Assembly: GCF_905475395.1 (NCBI RefSeq)
Contig: NC_058337.1
Span: forward strand, 139,569,172-139,633,171
Length of the DNA stretch: 64,000 nucleotides
DNA from: Chrysoperla carnea
Taxonomy: Eukaryota; Arthropoda; Insecta; Neuroptera; Chrysopidae
Direction: 5' to 3'
A program made the position numbers and the translations under genes. The notes beneath the pieces are model-generated. The model had not been told where the DNA came from. It ran no database searches and saw nothing but the letters and a program-made list of their open reading frames with translations. Of the stretch, positions 18,234 to 29,533 are shown one piece after another; position 1 is the stretch's first letter; every line of letters starts with the position of its first letter.

Positions 18234-18778
18234 ACGATCTTGGAAATGGCTCCAACGATTTTCATGAAAATGCGTATGTAGGGGTTTTTTGGGGCGATAA
18301 GTCGATCTAGCTAGGTTTCATTTATCAGAAATGCCGTTTTATCCGTCTTTTCATGAAAAATTCATCAGACCTCTATTGGTGTATAACGTAGTTAATGAAA
18401 TACAATGCAAATTATAACATAACAAAAAGGAGGCGTTTGAGTAGTCTAAAGTGAAAAATATGACTCTTACTGACATCTATTGGCGAATAACCGAGCGAAG
18501 CTCGGTCATCCATGAAAATGAGTATGTAGGGGTTTTTTGGGGCGATAAGTCGATCTAGCTAGGTTTCATTTATCAGAAATGTCGCTTTATCCGTCTTTTC
18601 ATGAAAAATTGAAACATACAATGTAAAATAGGACTGTGCCTGACATCTATTGGTGTATAACGTAGTTAATGAAATACAATGCAAATTATAACATAACAAA
18701 AAGGAGGCGTTTGAGTAGTCTGTTATGACTCTTGCTGACATCTATTGGCGAATAACCGAGCAAAGCTCGGTCATCCAG
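18232..18778 (+). mobile_element. Interspersed element with tandemly duplicated body and terminal hairpins
   Basis: Two similar units, about 18262-18509 and 18511-18773, each with ATGTAGGGGTTTTTTGGGGC, GTCGATCTAGCTAGGTTTC, a TATTGGTGTATAACGTAGTT segment and a terminal hairpin ACCGAGC(G/A)AAGCTCGGT followed by CATCCA. A (TA)n head and this 3' hairpin recur in many arthropod genomes from memory. A Helitron- or Penelope-like origin is possible but unproven. Confidence 0.65.
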
Positions 18779-19359
18779 ATATTGTAAATTATACGTTGAA
18801 CTGTCACCAATTGACAGGTCATCACATATTAATACGTCATCAGTAGAGAGCGCTAAAAGAACTACGTTTAAACATCTGAAAATTATTATCTATTTTAAAT
18901 ATTTTTTTACACTTAATTACAACAACTTTGAAATGAATTAATAATAGAAAAAAATACATGAATTTTCCCTATAGACGGAAATATCGTTTTAGATTAGTAT
19001 GGACGTGGCGAAAACAATGCCAACAGCATTAACAGGTTCCATTGTATATCAACTTAAACAAAGAAAACAGTTTATATACACAGTTTTACTGCTCTAGTTT
19101 TTCTTGAAACTCTTCATTCGAGAACATAACTTTAAATCATTTAGGAAAGTTCTGTATATATCGTTGTTTATGTTCTAAGGAAAATATAATTGGCTTGATT
19201 TTATAGATAATTACATCAATTTTAATTGATAAATATATGCAAAACATCACACAGAAAATTGGAGGATTTATTTTTCGATTTTTTGTTTTTAATGTCTTTT
19301 ATCCGTTTTCTACACAGTACAGCTTTGAGAGACTTTTTTTAAAACACTCAAATTACCTC

Positions 19360-19690
19360 TTTACAGAACATTTAAACTTTTGTTCTATCTCTAACGGTTT
19401 ACAAGATGAGTGCTACGGATCCAAGACCCAGTTGACCCATGTCGCTTATTTACCAACTCAACTACACTTTTTACGTCCTGATTACGCTGTAAAAATTTCA
19501 GCTTGATTTATTTTTTCTTCGTTTTTGAGTTATCGACTTGACAGACGGACGGACAACCGGAAATGGACTATTAAGGTGATTTTATGAATACCTATAACCT
19601 AATTTTGTGCGTAGCATCAATATTTTAAGCGTTACAAACTTGGGACTAAACTTAATATACTATGTATATTTTATATATGCATGGTATAAA
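19360..19690 (+). repeat. Interspersed repeat family 1, partial
   Basis: 3' two-thirds of family 1: ACATTTAAACTTTTGTTCTATCTC, TTACAAGATGAGTGCTACGG, GACGGACGGACAACCGGAAA and GCGTACCATCAATATTTTAAGC-type text. The 18779-19359 interval before it is plain AT-rich DNA. Confidence 0.85.
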
Positions 19691-20029
19691 AACCAATCAT
19701 TTATTTATATATTTTCTGATTTTATATAAAAATTAACAGATATGAAGTTACAAGTAACAGCTTTAATATCATACAATTTTAATTGTTTTAATTAATAATA
19801 AAACACTAATCAAATAACATTTAATTAAATCATATCAAAGTTTTTTAAATATTTAGTATACCTAGCAGTAATTTACTTCTCGAGTTACAACTATGCGTAC
19901 AAATATGATCTCTATTGTATTACACAATACAGTGTGTATACCAAAGATTTGGTAAATGGTATTAAATTTTTAAAACATGTTTTTTCAAAATTGAAATTTA
20001 CAAAATTTTAAAAACGCCATCGCCATTTT

Positions 20030-20165
20030 ATAGTTTTTCGGATACGGAACATAGCTTAAAACACTGTCCATTAAATTACCTTTCAAAGAAAACCAAAAAA
20101 TTCAAAATTAGTTCATTCGTTTAGGCGCTCTCACATAGCGATCAAACTTATAACACTCCCATATT
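20030..20165 (+). repeat. Interspersed repeat family 2, partial
   Basis: Carries AACACTGTCCATTAAATTACC, TTCATTCGTTTAGGCGCT and ATCAAACTTATAACACTCCC in the family order. Confidence 0.75.
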
Positions 20166-20205
20166 TAGTTTTAAAACGATTCTCAATTTAGTTAGAGAAA
20201 CGAAC

Positions 20206-20213
20206 TATATAAG
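20206..20213 (+). promoter_or_regulatory. TATA-like box of the possible spliced unit
   Basis: TATATAAG lies just upstream of a GC-richer stretch that ends in a strong splice donor (ACGTAAGT, GT at 20398-20399). Candidate core promoter only. Confidence 0.3.
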
Positions 20214-20229
20214 ATGTCGCAGTGGAAGT

Positions 20230-22400
20230 CTTTTTGTTGAATCGGATGGGATATGGCGCGTAAATTCAAACGGAGATCTACTAAATCAATATTAGTTATG
20301 TGATGTTGGCTCTACTGTGAACGACTTAAGTGTCAATTCATATTGCATAGAACGTATTGTGTGTCGAGTGGTTTAGAAAAACAAACAAAAAAAAAACGTA
20401 AGTGATCTCAATTAAATTCAATTCTGTTTATTTAATTTTTTTTTTTTTTTTTTTTTAATTTCCTTTAATGTTCCTATTATTCACAATTTTATTTTTATTT
20501 TTTTTATCAAATGTACAGTAAACAAAAAAAAAACAACTTAGCATAATTTATTTTGACATGTGGATCATTCCACACCTAACCTAAGAATTTTGTATTTGAT
20601 AAAATTAAAAAAAATTTAATATTTGTTTAAAGGGGACATACATTAGTACTAATATTGACAATGAGGGTTCCTGGTGAATTTCCTTCAAATTAAAGGCGCA
20701 TACAGATATATTACTATATTATTTTTCTTTGAATAGAAATATGTATATGTTCATTCGGACAAGAGCCATTTGCCGTAACAGTACGGGCGAGGTGTATGGA
20801 TCTTCGATTCAATTTAGATCGTCTTCACCACCACCTAGCGCCGTGAAATGGAGAGTGGTTGTCCCTTGTCGTTAATAGGCGGCTATTGGCCAACACCAAT
20901 GGGACAAGGGCCACTAGACGGCGTGATTAATGGATGCACCAGGAATCACCACACACGGTAATTAAAAAAAACTTAACTAATATTATTTCCTAAATCTAAA
21001 ATATTTGGTAAACCTCCAACCTTTTATTAATGTCACTTTTTTATTTATTTTAGAATATGTCCTTTTTGGCCGACAAATTAGTTGGTAAAGAGGAAAAATT
21101 AAATAAAATACGACTTACATAATCGATCACGAAATAGGACCGGGGGTTGAACAACCGGACGACCAGGAGAGAAACGCAACAGCACACAGCGGAATCACCA
21201 GGTGATCCTTGAGGTATTCCAGATTTTTCGTTAACAATTGGTGTTGATCGAATCGGCCTGCAGGCGGTGGTGTTGCTGCTGATGGGCGATGTTGAACGTC
21301 CAGATAAAGGATGATATGACCATGCGGTCGCCCACTCGTAACTGGTCTCAGCAGGTACTCCACGTGAATATTTATCGTTTTTATTTTAATTTGTTTTTGT
21401 TTTATTGTTCCTGTTTAATCATTCGTTGTCGATTCATTAACTATAATCACGATGTCGGTCCAATTTAATTAATCTTCGATTTTATTTTCTTGTTTAATAA
21501 TCGTTGTTGATTCATTAATTCTAAACACGATGTCGGTCCAATTTTAATTAATGTTCGATTTTATTTTATTTTGTTTAATAATCGATGTCGATTGATTAAT
21601 TTTGATCACGATGTCGGTCCAATTTAATTTATGTTCGATTCTATTTTATTTTTATATTTCACCACGAATGAGTATAATTCCGAGCTCTTCACTTGCTCGA
21701 TGCAAAGGTTAAAGTCTCTCCTTTTTTTCATCAAAAAAAACCATCAGGTCACTTGTTGATTCGTTGTTTTTGTTTTTTTTTTTATTAGTGCCTGGTGCCG
21801 CCGTGATCCAATCACGACCTTTCGCGCCGTGTTTACCGCCTGCGATGCTGCGTGCGATTCTGTGTTTGTGCGTCGTGTGCCTGGCCATCCGGGTATCAGC
21901 TTTCGGCCATTTTTTTATTTTGATGAATTGTAATGAAACCAATTGTATTTTAAATGCATCAATAAATAAAAAAATTTAGTTATGACCTTTCTCTTTTTTT
22001 TTTTTTAAATGATTTTTGGGGAACTTAAGTTTTAATTTTAATTTAAATTTGCATATTTACTGACATTTTGTTTTTTTTTTTTTTTTGTAAATTTTTGTAA
22101 ATTTTTGTAAATTTTTCCTCTTTTTTTTTTTTTGTTCGGTGGGTGTGATGTAGCCTAAGTCGAAACTCCTTGTATAAACACAATTCCTCAAGCATTCATT
22201 CTTTGGACCCAATTGGCAACAATTAATGAAGTTTTAATTAATTTTACTTTTTTTAATAAAAAAAATTTTATTTTATTTTTATTTTTATTTTTTTTTTGTT
22301 TGTGTTGTAGCCTTGGATCCAGGAGGGTATTATCCGAGTGGAAATATGAGTATCGTCTCAGTTTGAGGGTTAAAAATAAATTCAAACATTGATATCCAAT
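20230..22400 (+). other. Possible small multi-exon transcription unit (host gene or lncRNA)
   Basis: Several GC-richer blocks in otherwise very AT-rich DNA are each bounded by good splice signals on the plus strand. They are: exon 1 from about 20236 to 20397 (donor GTAAGT); 20737-20957 (acceptor TTTCTTTGAATAG, donor GTAATT); 21054-21354 (acceptor TTTATTTATTTTAG, donor CAGGTACTC, or an inner donor GGTAAAG near 21085); 21789-21892 (acceptor after a long T tract, donor GTATCA); and two candidate last exons starting at 22154 and 22311, both with CCT after a TGTAG-type acceptor. AATAAA at 22375-22380 could end the transcript. An ATG at 21057 opens MSFLADKLVGKEEKLNKIR and stops after 21 codons unless the inner donor is used, in which case it continues through 21789-21892. 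No long CDS or known protein is seen. Minus-strand frames of 78 and 77 residues overlap it and are not convincing. Confidence 0.35.
21418..21650. repeat. Three tandem units of about 80-90 bases
   Basis: CACGATGTCGGTCCAATTT occurs three times with TTCGATTTTATTTT and GTTTAATAATCG between copies. It lies in a putative intron of the spliced unit. Confidence 0.85.
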
Positions 22401-22737
22401 TGAGTTAATGCAGGGTATTTTACTTGTTTACTTTGTTAGTTGTTATTTTCCCTTTTTCGATTCTCTATTAAATAAAATATGATCTATTTACGTACAAAAA
22501 AAAAACATGTTTCATTTCTCTTCCATTACATAATAATTAAAAAGGATGTGATTGTTTTCAACTAGACATACAAATCAAATTGGTAAAGAACTAATTATAA
22601 TAATCACTTAAATATACATTTAATAATATTAATTAATACTTGATATTGAAGTAACTGCTGAAATAAATAAATACAGTTAGAATTGATTATAACGACATCG
22701 ATTAGGAAAGATCGTGACTGAATCTCTATATAAAGGT

Positions 22738-22862
22738 ATATTACATACCGAGGGAGAAAAAATAAAGAATGTGTCAGATATCATGTTCATTGTCGCTCGA
22801 GACGAAGCCGAAGGGAACAGACATAAGAATCTGAGACATTCTTTACTTGCTCGGTGTGTAAG
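22738..22862. repeat. Short foldback element
   Basis: TTACATACCGAGGGAG and AAAGAATGTGTCAGAT on the left match in reverse ATCTGAGACATTCTTTAC and CTCGGTGTGTAAGC on the right, with a 40-base GC-richer loop. From 22863 to 23110 nothing else is recognisable. Confidence 0.7.
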
Positions 22863-23111
22863 CTATCTAGAACTGGAGATATAAATGTCGCAATTTAATG
22901 AAACTCGAGCCCTTTTTTTTGATCTTCTAAGTGTTGTAGAATTTTTTTATTGAAAGGTAGGAGGTCGAAAATTTGTGGGACCAAATGCTTCATGCAACAA
23001 GCCATCCATTTGAAAACCTCAGCTACATTCGTGGTATCTTCACTATAACTGATTTTGATTATATATTTATCTACAAAAAATAAAAAATAAAATAAAAAGT
23101 CTGCATATAAA

Positions 23112-23408
23112 GTTTATTAAATTACTTGAAGTATTCCATTTGATATACATAATTTGTATAATTGATGAATTGACAGCAAACAATGCTCATATAGTCACAT
23201 ACCTATAAGAACTATAAGAACAGACCGATATAACACAAATGGTAACACATAACACATATTCTAACGATTATAATCATTTATTCGTAATATTTTAATTATT
23301 CATTTTGTATTATAAAATATATATATATATATATGAGCATTGTTTGCTGTCAATTCATCAATTATACAAATTATGTATATCAAATGGAATACTTCAAGTA
23401 ATTTAATA

Positions 23409-23411
<3 letters not shown>
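23112..23411. repeat. Perfect 81-bp inverted repeat with 138-bp spacer
   Basis: 23112-23192 and 23331-23411 are exact reverse complements by my reading. The right arm is bordered on both sides by (TA)n tracts. The arms include TGCTGTCAATTCATCAATTA. No coding frame, no clear target duplication. Confidence 0.95.

Positions 23412-23473
<62 letters not shown>
23412..23473. repeat. (TA)n microsatellite
   Basis: About 60 bases of uninterrupted TA directly at the end of the inverted repeat. Confidence 0.97.
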
Positions 23474-23476
<3 letters not shown>

Positions 23477-23585
23477 TGTATAATATCTATGTTATATGAT
23501 CATATACGTATCCAGTAATACATCTATCATTCGTTCATACCTGATGTATATGGGGTGTTCATAAAATTGTGTTGGGTGTTCAACT

Positions 23586-23800
23586 GTTCGCATAGTTGTT
23601 GCGACTAGGACAGTGGTTGTGCGGCAGGCATGCTATACGTCTGGGCCTGGCAATGTATGCCGACTATTACAGGAGCTGTCACAGTGGTGAAGAGAAGGAG
23701 ACAATGTCTCACCTTTTCTGTCACTGCCAAGCTCTTGTCATGAGGATATAAGCTTACTTGAACCAGCCTCTCTTTGACGACCTCTCCAATCACATATGCA
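23586..23800 (+). pseudogene. LINE RNase H/zinc-knuckle relic
   Basis: Plus-strand translation gives LGQWLCGRHAIRLGL, then YYRSCHSGEEKETMSHLFC with the Cys/His block missing from the 8.4-kb relic, an in-frame TAA after QALVMRI, and NQPLFDDLS. It is the same LINE family as 8285-8895 (shared QPLFDDLS and GHWL/GQWL). Short and dead. Confidence 0.8.
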
Positions 23801-24475
23801 CAAAACTTGATAGATATGTTTTCGTACTAACCTAATTTTATATTTAAATCAAACGTAAAGATATGTTATTTTAATTTGTATATTCGCTTGATTTACACGA
23901 TTATACATATATTCCAACTAAGTACAATTTTATTTTCCATCAATAAAATACATGACTTTAAACTAAAATCAATCACTTTCATAGGGGTAATGATTTTGTG
24001 TACTTAACTTCAGTGATTTTGTACCAATGAATTCATATTTTAATTTCAATCCCATTCTATTGTAAATATAAATATTTAGCTGTACTTGTTTCGATTGTTT
24101 GGCAGATTGCCGGTAACATAAACATATATAACATACGAACAGTACAACATACCTTGCTTGTTCAGTGTTGAATGTTATTTAATTTATTTGTAAATTTTTA
24201 TTTTTTAATAAGTACTTAGTGCAAGTACACAGAAATGTGATATTTGTGTTGTGATTTTTAAATCATATCTCTACCTTCTACCTCGTTTAGGGTTTAGAGT
24301 ACTTTAAGTCACATACATACACATATTTATATGTAATTATTATTTTTCAAGGAATTTTTATGTTTTTTTTTTTAGAGAGAGAGAGAATTTATCATTTTTT
24401 CTGCTACATTACTTTTAGGGAGTGGGGGAACAAGTTAATAAAATGAATTTTTAAGAAACAAGTGAAATTTACCAA
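23801..24475. other. Interval without a gene
   Basis: AT-rich with a short GA run at 24375-24387. Nothing recognisable. Confidence 0.5.
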
Positions 24476-24838
24476 ATTTAAAAATCCCCCGACAAATTTT
24501 TTTGTTACGTAACTTTCAACTCGCATTTGAAACATATCTAAGAACACTCTCCATTAAATTGTCTTTTTCTATAAAGTCTTTTAAAAACTGAGCCGATTTG
24601 GAATATCATCGTCAATTTTTAGTTTTTTTTGGGTACTGAACCCTTAATTCGCACTTGAAACATAGCTTAGAACATTCTCTATTAAATTACCTTTCAAATA
24701 AAACAAAAAACTCAAAATCGGTTCATCCATTTAGGCGCTATGATTCCACAGACAGACAGACTGCCAGATACACAGAAGGACACACACAAATAGAGGTTAA
24801 ACTTATAACACCCCTTTTTCTTAGTTCGGGGGTAAAAA
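24476..24838 (+). repeat. Interspersed repeat family 2, long copy
   Basis: Begins near CCCCCGACAAATTTTTTTG, carries two AACAC/TTCTC-CATTAAAT blocks, GGTTCATCCATTTAGGCGC, a CAGACAGACAGACTG run and AACTTATAACACCCC. The longest family-2 copy with that at 9478-9843; any short frames are incidental. Confidence 0.85.
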
Positions 24839-25298
24839 AATGGTCTATTAAAGACTAAAATTTTGGATTAATAATTCACAATCTAGTACCCATTTAAGTT
24901 TTTAATGAATAAAACAAATCTGTATATTTTTCGATGTGACATAGTTTTTGAAATATCGAGGACTGAAAATTTTGATTTAGTTATTCAGTATTTTGAAAAT
25001 TTAGTCAGAAATCCAAAAACTTTATTCTTACTGTTTGTCTAAATTAATCATCGAAGTAGAAAATTTGATTAAACAATTTGAACGCTCAATCGAACGAAAA
25101 ATGAAAAAGAAAAAGTAACTAACGAATTTATAACGTAAATTAATCCACTTCGTGTCAAGTAACAATGACAAGAATTGAGTAATTAACGTACACGTTACTC
25201 ACAACTTTAATACTTTTACAAAATATGAAATATAAAATATAAAATTTCTGATTGAAAAAAAATAATTAATTAATTTTTTTCTCGATAAAAATTAGCCT
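24839..25298. other. Interval without a gene
   Basis: AT-rich; some TTTCGATATTT-like sequences resemble those of the MITE at 28911, nothing else. Confidence 0.45.
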
Positions 25299-25376
25299 AT
25301 TAAATAGTAAAATGGCGTGCCATATAAAAGAGAGATTGATATAAGATAAGATGAGAAAAGAGAGATGAGAATTAAA

Positions 25377-25492
25377 ATTATGATGATAACATAATAAGAA
25401 TGTATTATTATTATGTATCATCATAATAATAATGTATTATTATTATGATGATACATAATAATAATACATTCTTATTATGTTATCATCATAAT
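25377..25492. repeat. Perfect 56-bp-arm hairpin
   Basis: 25377-25432 and 25437-25492 are exact reverse complements by my reading, separated by only TGTA. A perfect palindrome this long could extrude a cruciform and is hard to clone or assemble. Confidence 0.95.
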
Positions 25493-25554
25493 AAAAATGT
25501 ATTATTATTATTATGATACATAATAATAAATCAGTTAATTTTATTTGAATTAGA

Positions 25555-26030
25555 TTTAAAAAAAAATGATTGAATTAAAATTATGTACATAATGGAAATA
25601 GAGAATTAAAATTATGTGCATAATAAAAATGATTGAATTAAAATTATGTACATAATGAAAATAGAGAAATAAAATTATGTACATAATAAAAATGATTGAA
25701 TTAAAATTATGTACATAATGGAAATATATCGCACGCCGTTTTACTATTTAATATGAATTAAAATTATGTACATAATAAAAATGATTGAATTAAAATTATG
25801 TACATAATAAAAATGATTGAATTAAAATTATGTACATAATGGAAATAGAGAATTAAAATTATGTACATAATAAAAATGATTGAATTAAAATTATGTACAT
25901 AATGGAAATATATCGCACGCCGTTTTACTATTTAATATGAATTAAAATTATGTACATAATAAAAATGATTGAATTAAAATTATGTACATAATAAAAATGA
26001 TTGAATTAAAATTATGTACTAATGAAAATG
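25555..26030. repeat. 32-bp tandem repeats GAATTAAAATTATGTACATA...
   Basis: Around a dozen units with the palindromic core ATTATGTACATAAT and alternating tails (AAAATGATT or GGAAATAGA), interrupted by the inverted end motifs. Confidence 0.92.
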
Positions 26031-26119
26031 ATTATTATTATGATGATAACATAATAATAATGTACTATTATTACGATCATTTTTTTTCGGACATTAAATA
26101 GTAAAATGGCGTGCCATAT

Positions 26120-28640
26120 TATATGTATATACAGTTATTAGTTAATAATAACAATTATTTGAAAATTATCAATTAATTTGATTTATTATAAATATTAATT
26201 AATTGTAAAATATTCAATACTGAAAATATACATTTAATATTATATTATCGATAAATTAAAATATATATATTTAGTATGACGATATAATTGAATTCAAGTT
26301 TATAATTATAGTGTTTAAGATTAGATATTATATCGTATCATAATGATCACTTCTTTGGTAATATTATTTTACGCTATCTATTTGCATGTAAACATGTTTA
26401 CATCAAACACTGTTTACAGTGTTTACACGTTTAAATTGTATCATAAACTATAACTGTCATCTACTGAGCATAAAAAACCGATTTCCGACATTTAAAACAA
26501 ATATCACTGAAAAAAAGATATTTTGAGTAAAACAATTTGAGAGTGACAATTTGTCACATTTGAGAGTTACAATAATTCGATTTTTTTCCCTAAATTCTGA
26601 ACTTTTTTCCAAAAATCTTATTATTATACTGGCCATGCTTACCTTTCTACATAATTTAGCCGATTATTTAAATCATTCTGACCAATTTCTATCCCTATAA
26701 ATTTTATATGCTTCTCCATACAAGTTAATACTATAAGTCAATTATACTGCTTAGTACTTATAGTTAGTACGACTTATACTTAACTAACGAAAGTACACGA
26801 ACAGGCCCGAAAATTTTTGAATTATAATTATAAGTTATAAGTTATTTTACTATATTTGAAAAAGTACTTCAAAATGTTGATTTTGCTAATAAAAAGCCAG
26901 CAAAAATTTTTTGCGGAAAAATGCACACGCATTTTGCCAAAAAAATTAAAATAAAATTTAAACCTTTTTTAAACTGTCAAAAACGCAGGTATCCAATTTG
27001 ATGACGTAATATCGATATAATTACACGAAATAACACAGATAAGTTTGACAGATATATTCATACACATCTGATTATAATAAATATAAATACTTATTATCTA
27101 TGGATATATTATACCCAGCTGTCTACACTGAATTAACTGATGGTCTATGTTTCATACCGATATGACATCACAGCAGGGCTTGTCCGCGTTTTAGGGCACG
27201 TGATATACAGTTTAAAAATTATGATTTTTAATTATAATATTATAAAAGAAAAATGTGCTTTTATGGCTCAAAATTAGAATATTTAAGTAAATTTTTACAT
27301 AAATTTTAACTTTTTTCAAATTTCATTATTTATTTTTGACTAACGATAATACCCTATTCGTGTTAAAATATTTTACTTAATTTACACGTTAAAATATCAC
27401 ACTTTAAAGATTGATGACATTAAAAGTGTAAATTATGTAAAACACGTTAACGTACAAACAATACCGGTAAATTTTATTAGATAGGGGATAGAAATGCAGA
27501 AGCAAAGTCAACCCCTTTATACTCTCAATGTAATATTACTAAAATATAATATAATTTGATTTAATTTTCGTTTAGTAAATAAATAAAAGATACACGTGGC
27601 GTTACATGTATCAAATATTTACATATTTAATTTAATTTTTTTTATTTTCTGACCTTTTCAATTGGGTAATAAAAGGGTTAGGATTATTGAAAAAAATACA
27701 ATAATTATATCCTACGCTCAAAATGGCCTTTTGTCCGAAAGCAATTTGACTTTTTTTTCAAGTTGATCGCCCTTGTTGAACGATGTTGAAACATTTAATT
27801 TTATTAATAAAAAAAACATTAAGTGATAAACATGGTTGTTTTTCATACCCGTTATATAATTTTATAAAACACATTGAAAATTATTTATTTATTGACATAG
27901 GATTAAAAATTTTATAATTAAGGGGGTTTAATATGGTTTTTAGGGGTTTAGATCGAAAAATTCATTGCATTCTTCTTTATCAACATATTTCATTTTTATA
28001 GTTGGTTCCATTTAGCCCGTCAGCACTCGCGTTATGACCATTTTGCTCACACTCGATTTAAAACATAAGTAACTTACATTTTCCAAATGGTATATGCGAT
28101 TGAATCTTATAATTTTATCTATTTTTCAAATTATGAATTTTTCAAATCTATATACATCTTTTTAAATATATTTTGTTCCAGTCTTTCAGAAATTGTGAGA
28201 ACTACTCTCATCACGAGAGTAAAAGTGTAGACAAAAAAATATTAGCCTGTGAAACTTTCGGTCCAATTCGTATATTTTTAATTAGATAATGCATTAAAAA
28301 ATAAATTTATATAAAATTATGTAGATATTATGATTTACAAATAAGGATGCTTAGTTTGAAAAAAAGTATCTTCTTGGGTAACAACAAAAAAAGACGGGAA
28401 TATTAGTTTGTTTATATACTAACACTGGTCTATATGCATTGAATTGACATTTTCGAGCACGATTATGTAACAACACTAGTGATATAACTAGTGTCAAGAG
28501 TAGGAAATTGTTGTTAAAAACACTATGGATACAAAGTTACGATACGGCGATTTTTCAATCGTAAATATTATACAACAAAATAGTCATAAAACTCAAAATA
28601 TTATTATAACGATACTGAAACAATATTATAGTAGGTGTAT
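26120..28640. other. Interval without a gene
   Basis: 2.5 kb of AT-rich DNA with no convincing frame or RNA gene. At 26380-26430 it has a cluster of TGTTTAC motifs (see findings). Confidence 0.5.
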
Positions 28641-28836
28641 GATTGACAGGGTGTAACAGATATGTTAAAATAAAATAGTTTTGTATTGTATTTCAATATA
28701 AAATTCTTATTCAAGCTATAACTTATTTTGTAGGCGTATTAAGATTTTACTGAAATTTTACTGGTCAATTTGGATAGATTCTCAGAGAAAAACCGCATTT
28801 TTCGACGTTTTAAACGTCTTGAGCATAAGGGTCTTT

Positions 28837-28910
28837 TTAAGGGATAGCATTGAAAAGTTGAATATAAGTTCAGATAGTATTTTTTCAAAAATAGTAGAAT
28901 ACCCTATTAA
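28837..28910 (+). repeat. Left direct repeat flanking the TTAA MITE
   Basis: TTAAGGGATAGCATTGAAAA through AGAATACCCTATTAA. It matches 29458-29533 with few differences; both copies start and end in TTAA. A weaker third copy is near 60050-60110. Confidence 0.9.
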
Positions 28911-29457
28911 GGATGTATGAGCATGCTAGTGGGGGCACAAATTTAAAAAAAGATATTTTCAATTTTGATGATAAATTTATATTATTACTTGACGATATAA
29001 GACGAAAAGTAAGAATAAAATTTTTCGATATCTGGCTTAATTTTCAAAATATCGAAAATTGAAAATTTTGTTTAATTATTTAGCTTTCGATATTTCGAAA
29101 ACCAAGACACATATCGAAAAATTTTATTCTTATTTTTCGTCTACATTCATGAAGTTATAACAAAATTCATCATCAAAGTTGAAAATAAGATAAAAATATG
29201 TTTACTTTCTATTAAAAAGTTTTTTTTAATTTGTTTTCATTCATTCCAAATGAAAATTATCAAAAACTTCCAAAATATGTCGTTTTTTGAGATTCCTCCA
29301 TAAGAGCGATTTTATATCGATTTTTAATGACTTTTTTCTTAAAAATTTGCACGGATACATAAGCTGAAATTTTAACCACATATTCTTTGAGTAAAAGAGT
29401 ACCTACAAACAAATTTTGAGACTTTAAATCAAACATTGTTGTCATGCTCATACATCC
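28911..29457. mobile_element. TTAA-flanked MITE, GGATGTATGAGCATG family, copy 1
   Basis: 547 bases with terminal inverted repeats GGATGTATGAGCATG and CATGCTCATACATCC, flanked by TTAA at 28907-28910 and 29458-29461. The interior folds back again: TTGACGATATAAGACGAAAA with AAATTTTTCGATAT pairs with a reverse copy. No transposase. TTAA suggests mobilisation by a piggyBac-type transposase; copy 2 is at 48811-49448. Confidence 0.92.
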
Positions 29458-29533
29458 TTAAGGGATAGAGCATTGAAAATTTGAATATAAGTTCAGATAG
29501 TACTTTTTCAAAAATAGTAGAATACCCTATTAA
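29458..29533 (+). repeat. Right direct repeat flanking the TTAA MITE
   Basis: Second copy of the TTAA-bounded segment at 28837-28910. Confidence 0.9.

Larger units (their letters stand above)
25299..26119. mobile_element. Composite MITE-like block with four copies of a 27-bp end motif
   Basis: ATTAAATAGTAAAATGGCGT (then GCCATAT) occurs forward at 25299 and 26093 and in the inverted sense near 25724-25754 and 25904-25934. Between them lie a 116-bp hairpin and many 32-bp units. This order (forward, inverse, inverse, forward) looks like a non-autonomous element with terminal repeats that has been internally amplified. Confidence 0.75.

Noticed and set aside
21127-21363. 78-codon minus-strand frame
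   Set aside because: No known motif; the plus-strand splice signals around it give a better explanation of the GC-rich block.
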